Shown one piece after another: positions 1 through 9,734 of a stretch of 64,000 bases of DNA. Each line of letters opens with the position of its first letter. Positions within the stretch are counted from its first letter, which is position 1. The DNA lies in contig NZ_JANAIE010000001.1 in the NCBI RefSeq assembly GCF_029664245.1, forward strand, positions 62,001-126,000, given 5' to 3'. The stretch comes from Profundicola chukchiensis. Its GTDB lineage: Bacteria > Bacteroidota > Bacteroidia > Flavobacteriales > Weeksellaceae. A program made the translations under genes and the position numbers. The notes beneath the pieces are model-generated. The model was not told where the DNA came from. It saw only the letters and a program-made list of their open reading frames with translations, and did no database searches.

Positions 1-1560
1 GCATGTCATGCTGAACTTGATTCAGCATCTAGCGCAATGCTCGTTTAAAGCTTAAAAGATTCCGCATCAAGTTCGGAGTAAAACTTCGGGTTTTCATTTA
101 ACGAAATAGCTAGGCGCATGTCATGCTGAACTTGATTCAGCATCTAGCACAATGCTCGGTTATAGCTTAAAAGATTCCGCATCAAGTGCGGAATGACGCT
201 TCGGGTTATATTAGTTTAGGGTGTAGGGTTTAGAGTGTAGTGTTTAGAGAATTACTGCTTTACGGGATGCAAAATAATTCAAAATTTATAATTTAAAATT
301 CATCATTTCATCCTTGTCTTAGGCTTCGATACAATTTTGCTGCACAAAATCACTCAGCCTGACAAGAGGATGCTCTAGTCGAAAGTAGAAGGTAGAAAGG
401 AGAAAATAGTGAAGAGTGTAACGTTTTTCTGTCACATTGAGTGAATTTTTCCTTAGAAAAATTTGTATCGAAATGTCGACAGAAAAACAGCTTGACGTAC
501 TTCGTTCTTCTCTTGCCCTAGGCTTCGATACAATTTTGCTATGCAAAATCACTCAGCCTGACAAGAGTATGTTCTAGTCGAAAGCATAAAGTAGAAGGTA
601 GAAAGGAGAAAATAGTGAAGAGTGTAACGTTTTTCTGTCACATGGAGGAGGATTTTTCCTTAGAAAAATTTGTATCGAAATGTCGACAGAAAAACAGCTT
701 GACGTACTTCGTTCTTCTCTTGCCCTAGGCTTCGATACAATTTTACTCCACAAAATCACTCAGCCTGACAAGAGAGGTTCCGCATCAAGCTCAGAGTAAC
801 GTTTCGGGTTTTCATTTAACGAAATAACAAGCCGTGTGTCATGCTGAACTTGATTCAGCATCTAGCACAATGTTCGGTTAAAACTTAAAAGATTCCGCAT
901 CAAGTGCGGAATGACGCTTCGGAATATATTAGTTTAGGGTGTAGAGTGTAGTGTTTAAAGAATTACTGCTATACGGCATGCAGAATAATTCAAAATTTAT
1001 TATTTAAAATTCAACATTTAACTCTTGTCTTAGGCTTCGATACAATTTTGTTTCACAAAATCACTCAGCCTGACAAGAGGATGCTCTAGTCGAAAGCATA
1101 AAGTAGAAGGTAGAAGGAAGGAAATAGTGTAGAGTTTAGAGCTTTCTGTCACATTGAGTGTTTTTCTCCTTAGAGAAAAATGTATCGAAATGTCGACAGA
1201 AAAACAGCTTGACGTACTTCGTTCTTCTCTTGCCCTAGGCTTCGATACAATTTTGCAGCGCAAAATCACTCAGCCTGACAAGAGAGACTTTAGGTTAAAC
1301 AACCTTTAAACTATTTAAACTACCTTTAAACCACCTTTAACCCACTTGAGCATGAGATTCCGCATCAAGTGCGGAATGACGCTTCGGATTTGATTAGTTT
1401 AGGGTGTAGGGTGTAAGGTTTAAGGATTCCTAGTGTTGCAATATGAAGAGTAATTCAAAGTTTAGAATTTAATATTCATCATTTCATCCTTGCCTTAGGC
1501 TTCGATACAATTTTGCTACGCAAAATCACTCAGCCTGACAAGAGGAACTCTGAATCAAGT
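1..1560. repeat. Mosaic of dispersed palindromic intergenic repeats, no genes
   Basis: This 1.5-kb stretch has no credible gene and is built from a few recurring modules. Module a is a hairpin with arms ATGCTGAA/TTCAGCAT (8-28, 123-143, 841-861). Module b is a hairpin with arms ATTCCGCA/TGCGGAAT (174-194, 892-912, 1357-1377). Module c is a 54-bp imperfect palindrome running from CTTGYC to GACAAG (313-366, 512-565, 719-772, 1024-1077, 1229-1282, 1489-1542). Module d is a hairpin with TTTCTGTC/GACAGAAA ends (424-487, 630-694, 1143-1202). Modules c and d alternate to give three composite units of about 250 bp. Spacers rich in 'tttagggtgtag' and 'aattcaaaattt' are also repeated. From memory, similar palindromes are scattered between genes in many Flavobacteriia. 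Function is unknown. Confidence 0.85.
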
Positions 1561-1624
1561 GCGGAATGACGCTTCGCGTTAAACAGCCTTTAATCAGTCT
1601 TCGTCACAACTTATTAGCAATAAA

Positions 1625-1650
1625 AAAGCCGACTCTAATGAGTCGGCTTT
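1625..1650 (-). terminator. Rho-independent terminator of the 1673/2238 pair
   Basis: A perfect 10-bp stem (AAAGCCGACT/AGTCGGCTTT) with a 6-nt loop lies 22 bp beyond the stop codon of the 1673-2230 gene. On the minus strand it is followed by a run of T (the A run at 1622-1627). Confidence 0.85.
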
Positions 1651-1672
1651 CTTTATGAATGTGTTAATTGAA

Positions 1673-2230
1673 TTAATTCCAAAAATGCCATAGGCTACCA
1701 TTGAATACGGCTATGGATTTACTTTTTAAATCATAAACCAAAGCACCTGGCTGTGGATTAACTACCTCTTCGATTCCATTAACTCTTGGCAGGACTAATG
1801 CCTTGTCTTTACTATTTAATTTTAGAACCGCTGGAGCATCAGCTGTAACCTCTGCTGATTCTGTAAATGTACCATCCGTAATCTCAACACCTGCGTTATC
1901 CTGAGTGCTTCCTTGAACTTCATTAGAAACCTCTTCAGTTCCAGCCTCTGTAAGATCTACCCAAACATCGCCCTCCTTTAAAAGCTTTACTTTTTTGTCT
2001 GCAGCGTCATAAACAATCGTTCCTTGCTCTCCTGTTTTATCTGCTCCAACCCAAGGAAGGATAATGGATTTAGCTTTTCCATTCGTATTCCCTTCTGCTT
2101 GATCATTAAACTCTAATAAAACTGAATTGTTGGTGACATTGTCTTTTTCAATGGCAACTTGTGCCTGTATCATACTAAATCCTACTATTGTAAATAGTAT
2201 TATATATATATTTTTCATTATTATTTTCAT
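1673..2230 (-). CDS. Secreted hypothetical protein with two LPR...GxxVYD...W motifs
   Basis: Protein of 185 aa with a Sec signal peptide (hydrophobic core up to about residue 24, ending IQAQ). Met1 or Met5 could be the start; Met5 gives the more typical signal peptide. Two copies of one motif are visible, at about residues 33-92 and 133-185: a hydrophobic LP(W/R)V segment, a G(T/A)(I/L)VYD strand, then a short strand ending in Trp. The same motif closes the neighbouring 852-aa protein. No T9SS sorting domain is present. The stop codon of the upstream gene lies only 7 bp before this start, so the two are almost certainly one transcript, ended by the hairpin at 1625-1650. Probably an envelope or extracellular structural protein; the family is not recognised further. 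Confidence 0.7.
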   Translation of the reverse strand: MKIIMKNIYIILFTIVGFSMIQAQVAIEKDNVTNNSVLLEFNDQAEGNTNGKAKSIILPWVGADKTGEQGTIVYDAADKKVKLLKEGDVWVDLTEAGTEEVSNEVQGSTQDNAGVEITDGTFTESAEVTADAPAVLKLNSKDKALVLPRVNGIEEVVNPQPGALVYDLKSKSIAVFNGSLWHFWN

Positions 2231-2237
2231 TTATTTA

Positions 2238-4796
2238 TTATTGATTACAACCTTTTTGTGTACAAACCCATTGTGTACCATTGTACAACTCTAAACATTG
2301 CGTATCGATATTCCAAATCACCATTCCCTCGATAGGTTCAGCAATAGCATCTCTTTCGTCTGTTTTAATTCTAGTAGGTACAAAACCATATTTATCAGAC
2401 TCTAGCTTGATAAATCCATTTTTATGTTGCGTCACCCAATCCGTTGTATTTCTATTTAATGTAGAAATTCCGATAGGTGTATTTGAATCTGTGCCACCGC
2501 GAGTTGGTTCGGCTGTACAGTTACAAGCATTTATGCTTGCATCCTTAGAGGTTCCTACTCCTTGTCCTCTATCTCCTCCAACATCAGCAGCTCCACCATC
2601 ATTTACTAAAGTTGGAACTCCCTTATCATCTACAGGTGAATTAATTGTATTATCATCATTTAAATCATGCCTCGTTACATTTTCGTCCCCTTCAATCGCA
2701 TCTGGGCAACCATCTCCATCACTATCTGTATCTAAATAATTTGGAATCCCATCGTTATCTGTGTCACACACCAAGAAAAGACCAATCGCAAAGGCTTGCT
2801 GTTGTGTTGAAGGTGATTTAAGCTCAAAACTCAATTCAGTAGCATTAGGTGAATAGAAGAATGCATTACCTGTATTTAATTCTGTATCAGTGGTTGTAAT
2901 CTTATTACTTCCAACGCCTTCCCATACACCCCCCGTACCTATGTGATCTAGATATTGCCAATTACCACCGTTGGTAGTTGCCGACCAACTTTCTTCTAAG
3001 CCTAAAGAAGGGGTAGTTGTCTCAGAATCCATTGCTATCAGATCTAGCCTAAAAGGAATATCAACACCATCAACAGTTTTATGGGCTGAGAAAGTTACTG
3101 TGGCTTTTAAAGAAGTAACCGCTTGATTACCATAGAAACTCGTATGATTACTCTCGGTGTTATATTTTTTAGCTAGCCAAGAATGAGTCCAAGTTTTAAA
3201 AGGTTTGGTGTCTACCGCAGCTGCACCTTGGCTTCCCCCGCCGCCGCCAACAATCTCAACATTAGAAAATGTAGCAGTAATTGTTAAACCATCTGGAAGG
3301 GTAAACGTTTTAGTAGCACCATTCGTTAAGCTTATACCTTGCCAATCAAAGAAATATAATTGTTGTTTATAAGCTCCAGGATTATAATCACCACCGGCAT
3401 TCTGAACAATATTAGACACATCTGGGGTATCACACCTCAGTTCATCAGCATCTAAAATACCATCGTTATCATTATCCAAATCACAAATATCACTAACACC
3501 ATCACCATCAGTATCTATCCCCGAATTACATGGTTTAGCTACGACTTCTACAGCCACACTAGAAGTATTATCTCTAGTATCTAAATCCACATCTGCACTA
3601 GTAATAGTAGCCGTGTTTAATAAATTATTAGTATCAGCTCCTTGTGCAACCGTAGCTGTTATATCTAAGATCTCTGTTTGGTTTGCATCCAAGTCTCCAA
3701 TACTCCATTGATTATCTGCCCAAGTACCAGCAGAAGGACTAGCAGAAACAAAAGTATAACCTGCTGGAAGTTGGTCGTCTACTTTAACAGCCGTTGCATT
3801 TTCACCACCAATATTTTTAGCTGTCAGCCTAAATATTACAGTTTCTCCCACTTGAGCCTGCGCTGGATATACTGTTTTAGAGATACTTAAATCTACTGTA
3901 TTACACCCACCAAATGGGTCTTGTTTTGAGGTAGCGCCCAAAAAAGTTTTACCTGGGCCTAAATCTACGTCTTGAACCTGTTCATAATCTAATACATAAT
4001 TATCATTTGCTACTGTAGGTACAACTATTTTTTGTAAACCACGATCCACCGTGGCATAAAGTTGCCCATCTACACCAGCCAAACCTAATGGTTTTGCTCC
4101 GAATCTCCCTAAAGACCTAAGAGATGAATAGTTATAATTAGAGTCTAGCGTAATTTCATACAACCTAAACTGCCCATCACGGTGCGAAAATGTTGCATAA
4201 AGCTTACCATTTAAATAAACCAAATCACCAATAGGCCCATAGCCTTGATATGAAAATTGGAAGTCCAAATCTTTCCAAACTGAGAGCTGATCTGAACTTT
4301 GATTTAGCTTAAGCCTATAGACAATCGTACTTCTACTAAAACTCATAAGAGCCGACCCATCCGGCAAAAAGGTTAATGATTCTCCAAAATCATACGTTGT
4401 ACCTTCAGAGGAAAAAGTGTATTTCAGAGTATTATTTCTTGCCGCGCACGAAACAGAAGTAGTAGAACCAAGGTCTGTCACAGAGGTGTTCACCTCATAA
4501 ATCTTAGCTGGGTTTTCCCTTGTGATACCATACAACTTACCATCTACATCAAATGCTATATCACCAAATATGCTTCGCCCGCTTCCAACATCACACCTTG
4601 GATTCCAAGAGTTACCGTCAATTGTGTCTAATTCAATATAGCCTAACATACCGTCTGAATCTGTATACCATATGTGCTCGCCTTCCGGCGTACCACATGG
4701 TGAAATTTGCGCCTGCACAGCTTGCAGGAAAATAATTTGTAGAAGGCCGCAACATAGCCATAACAGCTTATGCCGACCTTGAGGATTAAAAATCAT
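2238..4796 (-). CDS. Large secreted protein with DUF11 and thrombospondin type 3 repeats
   Basis: Protein of 852 aa with a signal peptide (hydrophobic residues 10-27, AVQAQ cleavage area). In order: an N-terminal half (about 35-295) with repeated short strands such as 'DGQLYATV' and 'LNGKLYATF', looking like a beta-propeller; a DUF11-type beta domain (about 302-417; 'DLSISKTVYP', 'GETVIFRLTAKN'); a calcium-binding thrombospondin type 3 segment (about 420-450; DTDGDGVSD, DNDNDGILD); a beta-rich region (about 460-675); a second type 3 segment (about 677-720); and a C-terminal motif ending in 'LYNGTQWVC' like the one in the downstream 185-aa protein. It lacks a T9SS sorting domain. Likely a surface or extracellular adhesion-type protein, transcribed with the 1673 gene. 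Ligand unknown. Confidence 0.75.
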   Translation of the reverse strand: MIFNPQGRHKLLWLCCGLLQIIFLQAVQAQISPCGTPEGEHIWYTDSDGMLGYIELDTIDGNSWNPRCDVGSGRSIFGDIAFDVDGKLYGITRENPAKIYEVNTSVTDLGSTTSVSCAARNNTLKYTFSSEGTTYDFGESLTFLPDGSALMSFSRSTIVYRLKLNQSSDQLSVWKDLDFQFSYQGYGPIGDLVYLNGKLYATFSHRDGQFRLYEITLDSNYNYSSLRSLGRFGAKPLGLAGVDGQLYATVDRGLQKIVVPTVANDNYVLDYEQVQDVDLGPGKTFLGATSKQDPFGGCNTVDLSISKTVYPAQAQVGETVIFRLTAKNIGGENATAVKVDDQLPAGYTFVSASPSAGTWADNQWSIGDLDANQTEILDITATVAQGADTNNLLNTATITSADVDLDTRDNTSSVAVEVVAKPCNSGIDTDGDGVSDICDLDNDNDGILDADELRCDTPDVSNIVQNAGGDYNPGAYKQQLYFFDWQGISLTNGATKTFTLPDGLTITATFSNVEIVGGGGGSQGAAAVDTKPFKTWTHSWLAKKYNTESNHTSFYGNQAVTSLKATVTFSAHKTVDGVDIPFRLDLIAMDSETTTPSLGLEESWSATTNGGNWQYLDHIGTGGVWEGVGSNKITTTDTELNTGNAFFYSPNATELSFELKSPSTQQQAFAIGLFLVCDTDNDGIPNYLDTDSDGDGCPDAIEGDENVTRHDLNDDNTINSPVDDKGVPTLVNDGGAADVGGDRGQGVGTSKDASINACNCTAEPTRGGTDSNTPIGISTLNRNTTDWVTQHKNGFIKLESDKYGFVPTRIKTDERDAIAEPIEGMVIWNIDTQCLELYNGTQWVCTQKGCNQ

Positions 4797-4889
4797 AATT
4801 AAAGTTTTATGGTTAAAATTTAGTTTAGTTTGTTTGGGCGCTGATTTAAATTATAAATATTTTACTATCAATTACTTAAACCAACCTCG

Positions 4890-4917
4890 CAAACATACAA
4901 ATAAAATTAAATTCAAA
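4890..4917 (-). promoter_or_regulatory. Candidate promoter for the 852-aa secreted protein gene
   Basis: On the minus strand a perfect Bacteroidota -7 element TATGTTTG (4890-4897) follows a TTTG (4914-4917) by 16 nt. This is slightly shorter than usual for the -33 element. It would give a leader of about 85 nt. Confidence 0.45.
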
Positions 4918-5149
4918 AAAAATCTTTAATATTTTAACATTTCACCCTACAAATCAAACCATATTTCTCTTAAAATATTAATTTCTAGATGCTATTTTTA
5001 ATGATTATAAAAATTGTGCTGCAAAATATTTTTGTTTAATAATCATGAATAAAAAGTTTCCAGATTTTAAAAGTTAAGGCCGTGTACACTCTACACAAAG
5101 TCTATGACTAAAGACGTTGAGGAAGCACAAAAAAATATGAACAAAAAAA
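4918..5149. other. AT-rich intergenic stretch, nothing recognised
   Basis: Together with 4797-4889 this separates the secreted-protein pair from pckA. It is AT-rich, with stops in all frames, no tRNA-like or repeated elements and no convincing small ORF. Confidence 0.6.
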
Positions 5150-5180
5150 AAATCAGCTTGAGAAAATCTCAAGCTGATTT
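5142..5180 (-). terminator. Rho-independent terminator of pckA
   Basis: A perfect 13-bp stem AAATCAGCTTGAG/CTCAAGCTGATTT (5150-5162 and 5168-5180) has a 5-nt loop. On the minus strand it is followed by nine T (the A run 5142-5150). It lies 25 bp after the pckA stop codon. Confidence 0.9.
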
Positions 5181-5205
5181 ATATATAATTAAACTATGTG
5201 AATTC

Positions 5206-6816
5206 TTATAACTGTGGTCCAGCAGCAACTAATGCTTTTCCTTCGTCGTTATCTGTATATTTCTCGAAGTTTTTGATGAATCTCTGACCTAAATCACGAG
5301 CTTTCTCTTCCCATTTGTCTGGGTTTTCGTAAGTATCTCTTGGATCTAAGATATCAGGGTTCACATTTGGCAATGCAGTAGGAACCTCTAAGTTAAAGAT
5401 AGGAATCATGGTTGTTTCCGCTTTTTCGATAGAGTCATCTAAAATAGCATCAATAATAGCACGCGTATCTTTAATAGAAATTCTCTTTCCTGTTCCGTTC
5501 CATCCTGTGTTTACTAAATAAGCTGTTGCATTGTTAGCTTCCATTTTCTTCACTAACTCCTCACCATATTTGGTTGGGTGTAATGATAAGAAAGCCTCAC
5601 CAAAACATGCAGAGAAAGTTGGTGTAGGTGTATCTACTCCTCTTTCTGTACCTGCCAACTTAGCTGTAAATCCAGATAAGAAGTGATATTTAGTTTGCTC
5701 AGGTGTTAATTTAGATACTGGAGGCATAACTCCAAACGCATCTGCTGTTAAGAAAATAACCTTCTTAGCAGGTCCAGCTTTAGAAACTGGCTTAACAATA
5801 TTGTCAATATGGTAGATTGGGTAAGAAACGCGTGTATTTTGTGTAGTAGAACCATCTGTAAAGTCAATTTTACCGTTTTCGTCTACAGTTACGTTTTCTA
5901 ATAATGCATCTCTCTTGATAGCACCGTAGATGTCTGGCTCAGCTTCTGGATCTAAGTTAATAGTCTTAGCATAGCATCCACCTTCGAAGTTGAATACACC
6001 TTCGTCGTCCCATCCGTGCTCATCATCACCAATTAATTTTCTTTTTGGATCTGTAGATAAAGTAGTTTTACCAGTTCCAGATAAACCAAAGAATACCGCA
6101 GTATCACCATCTTCGCCTACGTTAGCAGAACAGTGCATAGAAGCGATACCTCTTAATGGTAGGTAATAGTTCATCATCGCGAACATACCTTTTTTCATTT
6201 CACCACCATACCAAGAACCACCGATTAACTGCATTTTCTCAGTTAAGTTGAAGGCAATAAATACTTCTGAGTTAAGACCGTGCTCTTCCCATTTGTCGTT
6301 TACAGCTTCAGAACCATTCATAATAACGAAATCTGGTTCACCGAAGTTTTTAAGTTCTTCTTCCGTTGGGCGGATAAACATATTAGTAACGAAGTGAGCT
6401 TGCCATGGCACTTCCATAACAAATCTAACTTTAAGGCGAGTATCCTCATTAGCACCACAAAAAGCATCAACAACATATAATTTTTTGTTGCTCAACTCGT
6501 CTGTAACAAGACCTTTAAGGTCGTTCCAAACTGCTTGTGTAGTAGGTTTATTATCATTTGGCGCTGCAGGCGAGTTCCACCAAATAGTATCTTTAGTCAC
6601 GTCGTCTTTAACGATGAATTTATCTTTAGGTGATCGTCCGGTAAATTTTCCAGTCATTACATTCACAGCACCTAATTCGGTATCCTGTGCGCGTTTGAAC
6701 CCCTCTAATCCAGGTTGCATTTCTTCCTTATATAATACATCATAAGAAGGATTATACATGATTTCCTGGACGTTTTTAATTCCGTAAGATTCTAGAGCTG
6801 ACTTTATTTTTTCCAT
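5206..6816 (-). CDS. pckA: Phosphoenolpyruvate carboxykinase (ATP)
   Basis: ATP-dependent PEP carboxykinase (EC 4.1.1.49), a cytoplasmic enzyme that decarboxylates and phosphorylates oxaloacetate to PEP at the entry to gluconeogenesis. The 536-aa length is normal for the family. Visible signatures: substrate-binding [10 protein letters not shown] (58-67), the P-loop GLSGTGKTT (244-252), the metal-binding kinase-2 segment [10 protein letters not shown] (262-271) and the GGCYAKT stretch after it. The start at 6816 gives the expected N-terminus. It is a single-gene unit with its own strong terminator, divergent from acpP across about 210 bp. No clear TAnnTTTG box was found upstream. Confidence 0.97.
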   Translation of the reverse strand: MEKIKSALESYGIKNVQEIMYNPSYDVLYKEEMQPGLEGFKRAQDTELGAVNVMTGKFTGRSPKDKFIVKDDVTKDTIWWNSPAAPNDNKPTTQAVWNDLKGLVTDELSNKKLYVVDAFCGANEDTRLKVRFVMEVPWQAHFVTNMFIRPTEEELKNFGEPDFVIMNGSEAVNDKWEEHGLNSEVFIAFNLTEKMQLIGGSWYGGEMKKGMFAMMNYYLPLRGIASMHCSANVGEDGDTAVFFGLSGTGKTTLSTDPKRKLIGDDEHGWDDEGVFNFEGGCYAKTINLDPEAEPDIYGAIKRDALLENVTVDENGKIDFTDGSTTQNTRVSYPIYHIDNIVKPVSKAGPAKKVIFLTADAFGVMPPVSKLTPEQTKYHFLSGFTAKLAGTERGVDTPTPTFSACFGEAFLSLHPTKYGEELVKKMEANNATAYLVNTGWNGTGKRISIKDTRAIIDAILDDSIEKAETTMIPIFNLEVPTALPNVNPDILDPRDTYENPDKWEEKARDLGQRFIKNFEKYTDNDEGKALVAAGPQL

Positions 6817-6972
6817 TTAATAATTAATTTAGAAGGGTAAATTTATGAAGATTCAATTAAAGAATCATTATAAAAATCCCTAATTTTAATCATTAAATAA
6901 AAATTGGATTTAATAATTATTGTGTTGGTAGCCAACTCACTACAGGGGTTATTATGCATACATTGTAAAAAT

Positions 6973-7005
6973 TTGGTGCCATATTGATAAAGTTTCTTAT
7001 TTTTG
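6973..7005 (+). promoter_or_regulatory. Promoter of the acpP-fabF-rnc-pyk operon
   Basis: A -33 element TTG (6973-6975) is followed, 22 nt later, by a perfect -7 element TATTTTTG (6998-7005). Transcription would begin about 7010, giving a leader of about 20 nt before the acpP ATG at 7030 and ruling out an upstream TTG start at 7003. Confidence 0.7.
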
Positions 7006-7029
7006 CCCAATAATCTAAAAAGTAAAATT

Positions 7030-7266
7030 ATGTCTGATATTACATCAAGAGTAAAAGCAATCATCGTTGATAAGCTAGGAGTAGAAGAAAGCGAAGTTAC
7101 TACAGAAGCTAGCTTCACCAATGATCTTGGAGCAGATTCTCTAGACACAGTTGAATTAATTATGGAATTCGAAAAAGAATTTGATATCCAAATTCCTGAT
7201 GATCAAGCAGAGAAAATCTCTACAGTTGGTCAAGCTATTCAATATATTACAGAAGTAAACAAATAA
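7030..7266 (+). CDS. acpP: Acyl carrier protein
   Basis: Acyl carrier protein of type II fatty acid synthesis, 78 aa from the ATG at 7030. Phosphopantetheine would attach to Ser37 in the conserved DSL motif ([10 protein letters not shown]). An open frame continues upstream to a TTG at 7003, but that codon lies inside the predicted -7 promoter box, and 78 aa is the family length, so the ATG is chosen. First gene of an operon: fabF follows after 13 nt, matching the common acpP-fabF-rnc order. The protein is acidic, as expected. Confidence 0.97.
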   Translation: MSDITSRVKAIIVDKLGVEESEVTTEASFTNDLGADSLDTVELIMEFEKEFDIQIPDDQAEKISTVGQAIQYITEVNK

Positions 7267-7279
7267 TAAAACATTATTT

Positions 7280-8524
7280 ATGGAGCTCAAAAGGGTAGTT
7301 ATTACCGGATTAGGCGCACTTACACCAATTGGTAACACGTTCTCAGAATACTGGGAGGGATTAATTAATGGTGTAAGTGGCGCAGCTCCTATTACTTTAT
7401 TTGACGCTTCGCTTTTCAAAACACAATTCGCTTGTGAGGTGAAAAACTTTGATCCTCTAGACCATTATGATCGCAAAGAGGCGCGAAAAATGGATAGGTG
7501 CGGACAATTAGGTATAGTAGCAGCAAGAGAAGCGGTAGCACATAGTCAATTATTGGATGCTAAACCGGATAAAGGAAGAGTGGGCGTTATTTGGGGTTCA
7601 GGAATTGGTGGACTTACCACCTTTGAACAAGAAGTAACTTCTTATGTTAAAGGGAATGGGATTCCAAGGTTCAATCCATTCTTTATTCCGAAAATGATCG
7701 CTGATATCACTCCAGGTCTTATTTCTATGGAATATGGATTTATGGGACCTAATTACACAACAGTTTCTGCTTGTGCGTCATCATCAAATGCTTTGATTGA
7801 TGCGTATAATCTATTAAGATTAGGAAAAGCAGATGCTATTATTACAGGTGGTTCAGAAGCTGCAGTTACGGCTGCAGGTGTAGGTGGATTTAATGCATTA
7901 CATGCGATGTCGACCAGAAACGATGATCCAAAATCAGCATCACGTCCTTTTGATAAAGGAAGAGATGGTTTTGTTTTAGGTGAAGGAGCTGGTGCGATGG
8001 TTCTAGAAGAATTAGAACACGCACTAAAAAGAGGTGCAACAATTTATGCAGAAGTTGTTGGTGGAGGTTTATCTGCCGATGCTTATCATATGACAGCACC
8101 ACATCCGGAAGGATTAGGCGTATATCGTGTAATGAAAAATGCATTAGAGGATGCCGAAATCACAGCAGATAAGATAGATCACATTAACATGCATGCTACC
8201 TCAACGCCTTTAGGTGATATTGCGGAGCCAAAAGCAGTGGTTGATTTATTTGGAGATCACGCAAAAAACATTCAAATCAATGGTACGAAGTCTATGACTG
8301 GCCATTTATTGGGAGCAGCAGGCGCTGTAGAAGGAATTGCCACCGTGGCAGCTATTTATAATAGTTTAGTTCCTCCTACTATCAACCTTCATGAAAAAGA
8401 TGAAGAAGTACCTGATCTTAATTACACCTTTAATAAGGCGGTAGAAAAAGACATCGAATATGCGATGAGCAATACCTTTGGATTTGGTGGACACAATGCA
8501 TGTGTTTTATTCAAAAAATATTAA
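7280..8524 (+). CDS. fabF: Beta-ketoacyl-ACP synthase II
   Basis: 3-oxoacyl-ACP synthase II (KAS II, EC 2.3.1.179), which condenses malonyl-ACP with acyl-ACP in fatty acid elongation. The 414-aa length fits. The Cys-His-His triad is present: Cys165 in VSACASSSN, His305 in NMHATSTPLGD and His342 in GHLLGAAGAVEG, with Lys337 in GTKSMTGH. The C-terminal NTFGFGGHNA glycine motif is intact. It lies between acpP and rnc; the rnc ATG follows directly after the fabF stop codon, so the genes are translationally linked. Confidence 0.97.
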   Translation: MELKRVVITGLGALTPIGNTFSEYWEGLINGVSGAAPITLFDASLFKTQFACEVKNFDPLDHYDRKEARKMDRCGQLGIVAAREAVAHSQLLDAKPDKGRVGVIWGSGIGGLTTFEQEVTSYVKGNGIPRFNPFFIPKMIADITPGLISMEYGFMGPNYTTVSACASSSNALIDAYNLLRLGKADAIITGGSEAAVTAAGVGGFNALHAMSTRNDDPKSASRPFDKGRDGFVLGEGAGAMVLEELEHALKRGATIYAEVVGGGLSADAYHMTAPHPEGLGVYRVMKNALEDAEITADKIDHINMHATSTPLGDIAEPKAVVDLFGDHAKNIQINGTKSMTGHLLGAAGAVEGIATVAAIYNSLVPPTINLHEKDEEVPDLNYTFNKAVEKDIEYAMSNTFGFGGHNACVLFKKY

Positions 8525-9274
8525 ATGTTATCTGGGCTTAGGAAATTTCTAAAAATTGGAGCAAAACAGAAAGTTGCTTCCACCGAAGAGTTGTCTCCTA
8601 AACTCCTAGATATACTACAATTCAAGCCTCTTAAACCTCATTTGTTTAAAGAGGCTTTTATACCTCGTAGCGCTCAGATTCTTGACGCTAACGGAATTTC
8701 TGTCAATTACGAACGTTTAGAATTTTTGGGAGATGCCATGTTGGGTGCAGTGATTGCCGAATTTTTATTCGATCAAGCGCCCGAACAAAAAGAAGGCTAC
8801 CTAACTCAGATGCGTTCTAAAATTGTAAGCCGTAGACATCTAAACGAAATTGGTAAAGATTTAGGCTTAGTTGGATTTGTTGATAAAGGCAACAAACAAA
8901 AAAGCGCCCTAAGCAATAATGTGGCGGGAGATTTATTCGAAGCTTTAGTGGGTGCTGTCTACGAAGATCAAGGTTATGCTGAGACCAAAAAATTTATTGA
9001 TCGCATAGTTATTAAGCGATATGTAGATTTAAATCAGCTAGAAAATCGAATTAGTAGCTACAAAAGCTATATATTGGAATGGGCTCAAAAACAAAAGGTG
9101 AACCTAGAGTTCAATACTTTTGAAGAGCAAAATGCAGAAGACATCACAGTTTTTGTGAGTATTGTGCGTATAAATAAGACGGTGATTGCGAAAGGTAGAG
9201 GTACGTCTAAGAAAAAAGCAGAAGAAAATGCTGCAAAACGTACTTTCTATACCAAACAAAATGAGATGAATTGA
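8525..9274 (+). CDS. rnc: Ribonuclease III
   Basis: Double-strand-specific endoribonuclease III (EC 3.1.26.3), acting on rRNA precursors and structured mRNAs. 249 aa: an N-terminal RNase III domain with the signature ERLEFLGDAMLG (63-74) and the second acidic cluster NVAGDLFEALVGA (132-144), then a dsRNA-binding domain (about 175-245) ending in KGRGTSKKKAEENAAK. The first base of its start codon directly follows the fabF stop. The N-terminal extension of about 25 residues is slightly longer than in E. coli. Confidence 0.95.
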   Translation: MLSGLRKFLKIGAKQKVASTEELSPKLLDILQFKPLKPHLFKEAFIPRSAQILDANGISVNYERLEFLGDAMLGAVIAEFLFDQAPEQKEGYLTQMRSKIVSRRHLNEIGKDLGLVGFVDKGNKQKSALSNNVAGDLFEALVGAVYEDQGYAETKKFIDRIVIKRYVDLNQLENRISSYKSYILEWAQKQKVNLEFNTFEEQNAEDITVFVSIVRINKTVIAKGRGTSKKKAEENAAKRTFYTKQNEMN

Positions 9275-9275
9275 T

Positions 9276-9734
9276 ATGGCACTACAATTATGGGATGATT
9301 TCGAAGATGAATTTACACTATTCGGAATAAGCTCTAATCGCCTAGACGAAGTCAAATTTATCTATTCAATCAACAAAATTTTCAAGGTTAAGTTTGCCCG
9401 TATAAAAGACTTTGATATTTACCTAGACGAGCAAGTTTTTCACTACTCGCTTTATAGTTGTGCCTTAGGGTCTGAGCAAGATCCATTCTATATCATCAAA
9501 AACCTTTCACATCCCAATCAAGGTAAAGGAAACAAGGATTCCTTATTCCCCAATATGGGCTCACAAAGACATATATTAAAAAAACATAAACATTTTGATT
9601 ATCTGCTTAAAATACCCTATCATTTGGAAGCAGGTGAATTAAATCCTCTACCTTTGGAGCAAGCTTGGTTTGTTTCAAATTATAGCCAAATTATAGATTT
9701 ATCTAACAAAGAAGAAAAACTATTTTTCATATGA
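9276..9734 (+). CDS. IPExxxVDY-type small protein, degenerate motif
   Basis: Protein of 152 aa with no signal peptide or membrane segment. In many Flavobacteriia the slot between rnc and pyk holds a small protein called 'IPExxxVDY family', named for a motif near its centre. Here the corresponding stretch reads LKKHKHFDY followed by LLKI, so only the DY end is kept. Position, size and the FDYLLKI context support membership, but the named motif is degenerate. It starts one base after the rnc stop and overlaps pyk by 4 nt (ATGA at 9731-9734), so it is co-transcribed. Function unknown. Confidence 0.65.
   Translation: MALQLWDDFEDEFTLFGISSNRLDEVKFIYSINKIFKVKFARIKDFDIYLDEQVFHYSLYSCALGSEQDPFYIIKNLSHPNQGKGNKDSLFPNMGSQRHILKKHKHFDYLLKIPYHLEAGELNPLPLEQAWFVSNYSQIIDLSNKEEKLFFI

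Noticed and set aside
319-1269. Three similar minus-strand ORFs (61-79 codons) in the repeat mosaic
   Set aside because: They are translations of the palindromic repeats c and d, have no start context or domains, and are alike only because the DNA is repeated.
7003-7029. TTG start of acpP nine codons upstream
   Set aside because: It lies in the -7 promoter box; 78 aa from the ATG is the family length.
6843-7148. Minus-strand ORF of 101 codons between pckA and acpP
   Set aside because: It overlaps acpP on the other strand and has no domain or conserved start; a shadow frame.
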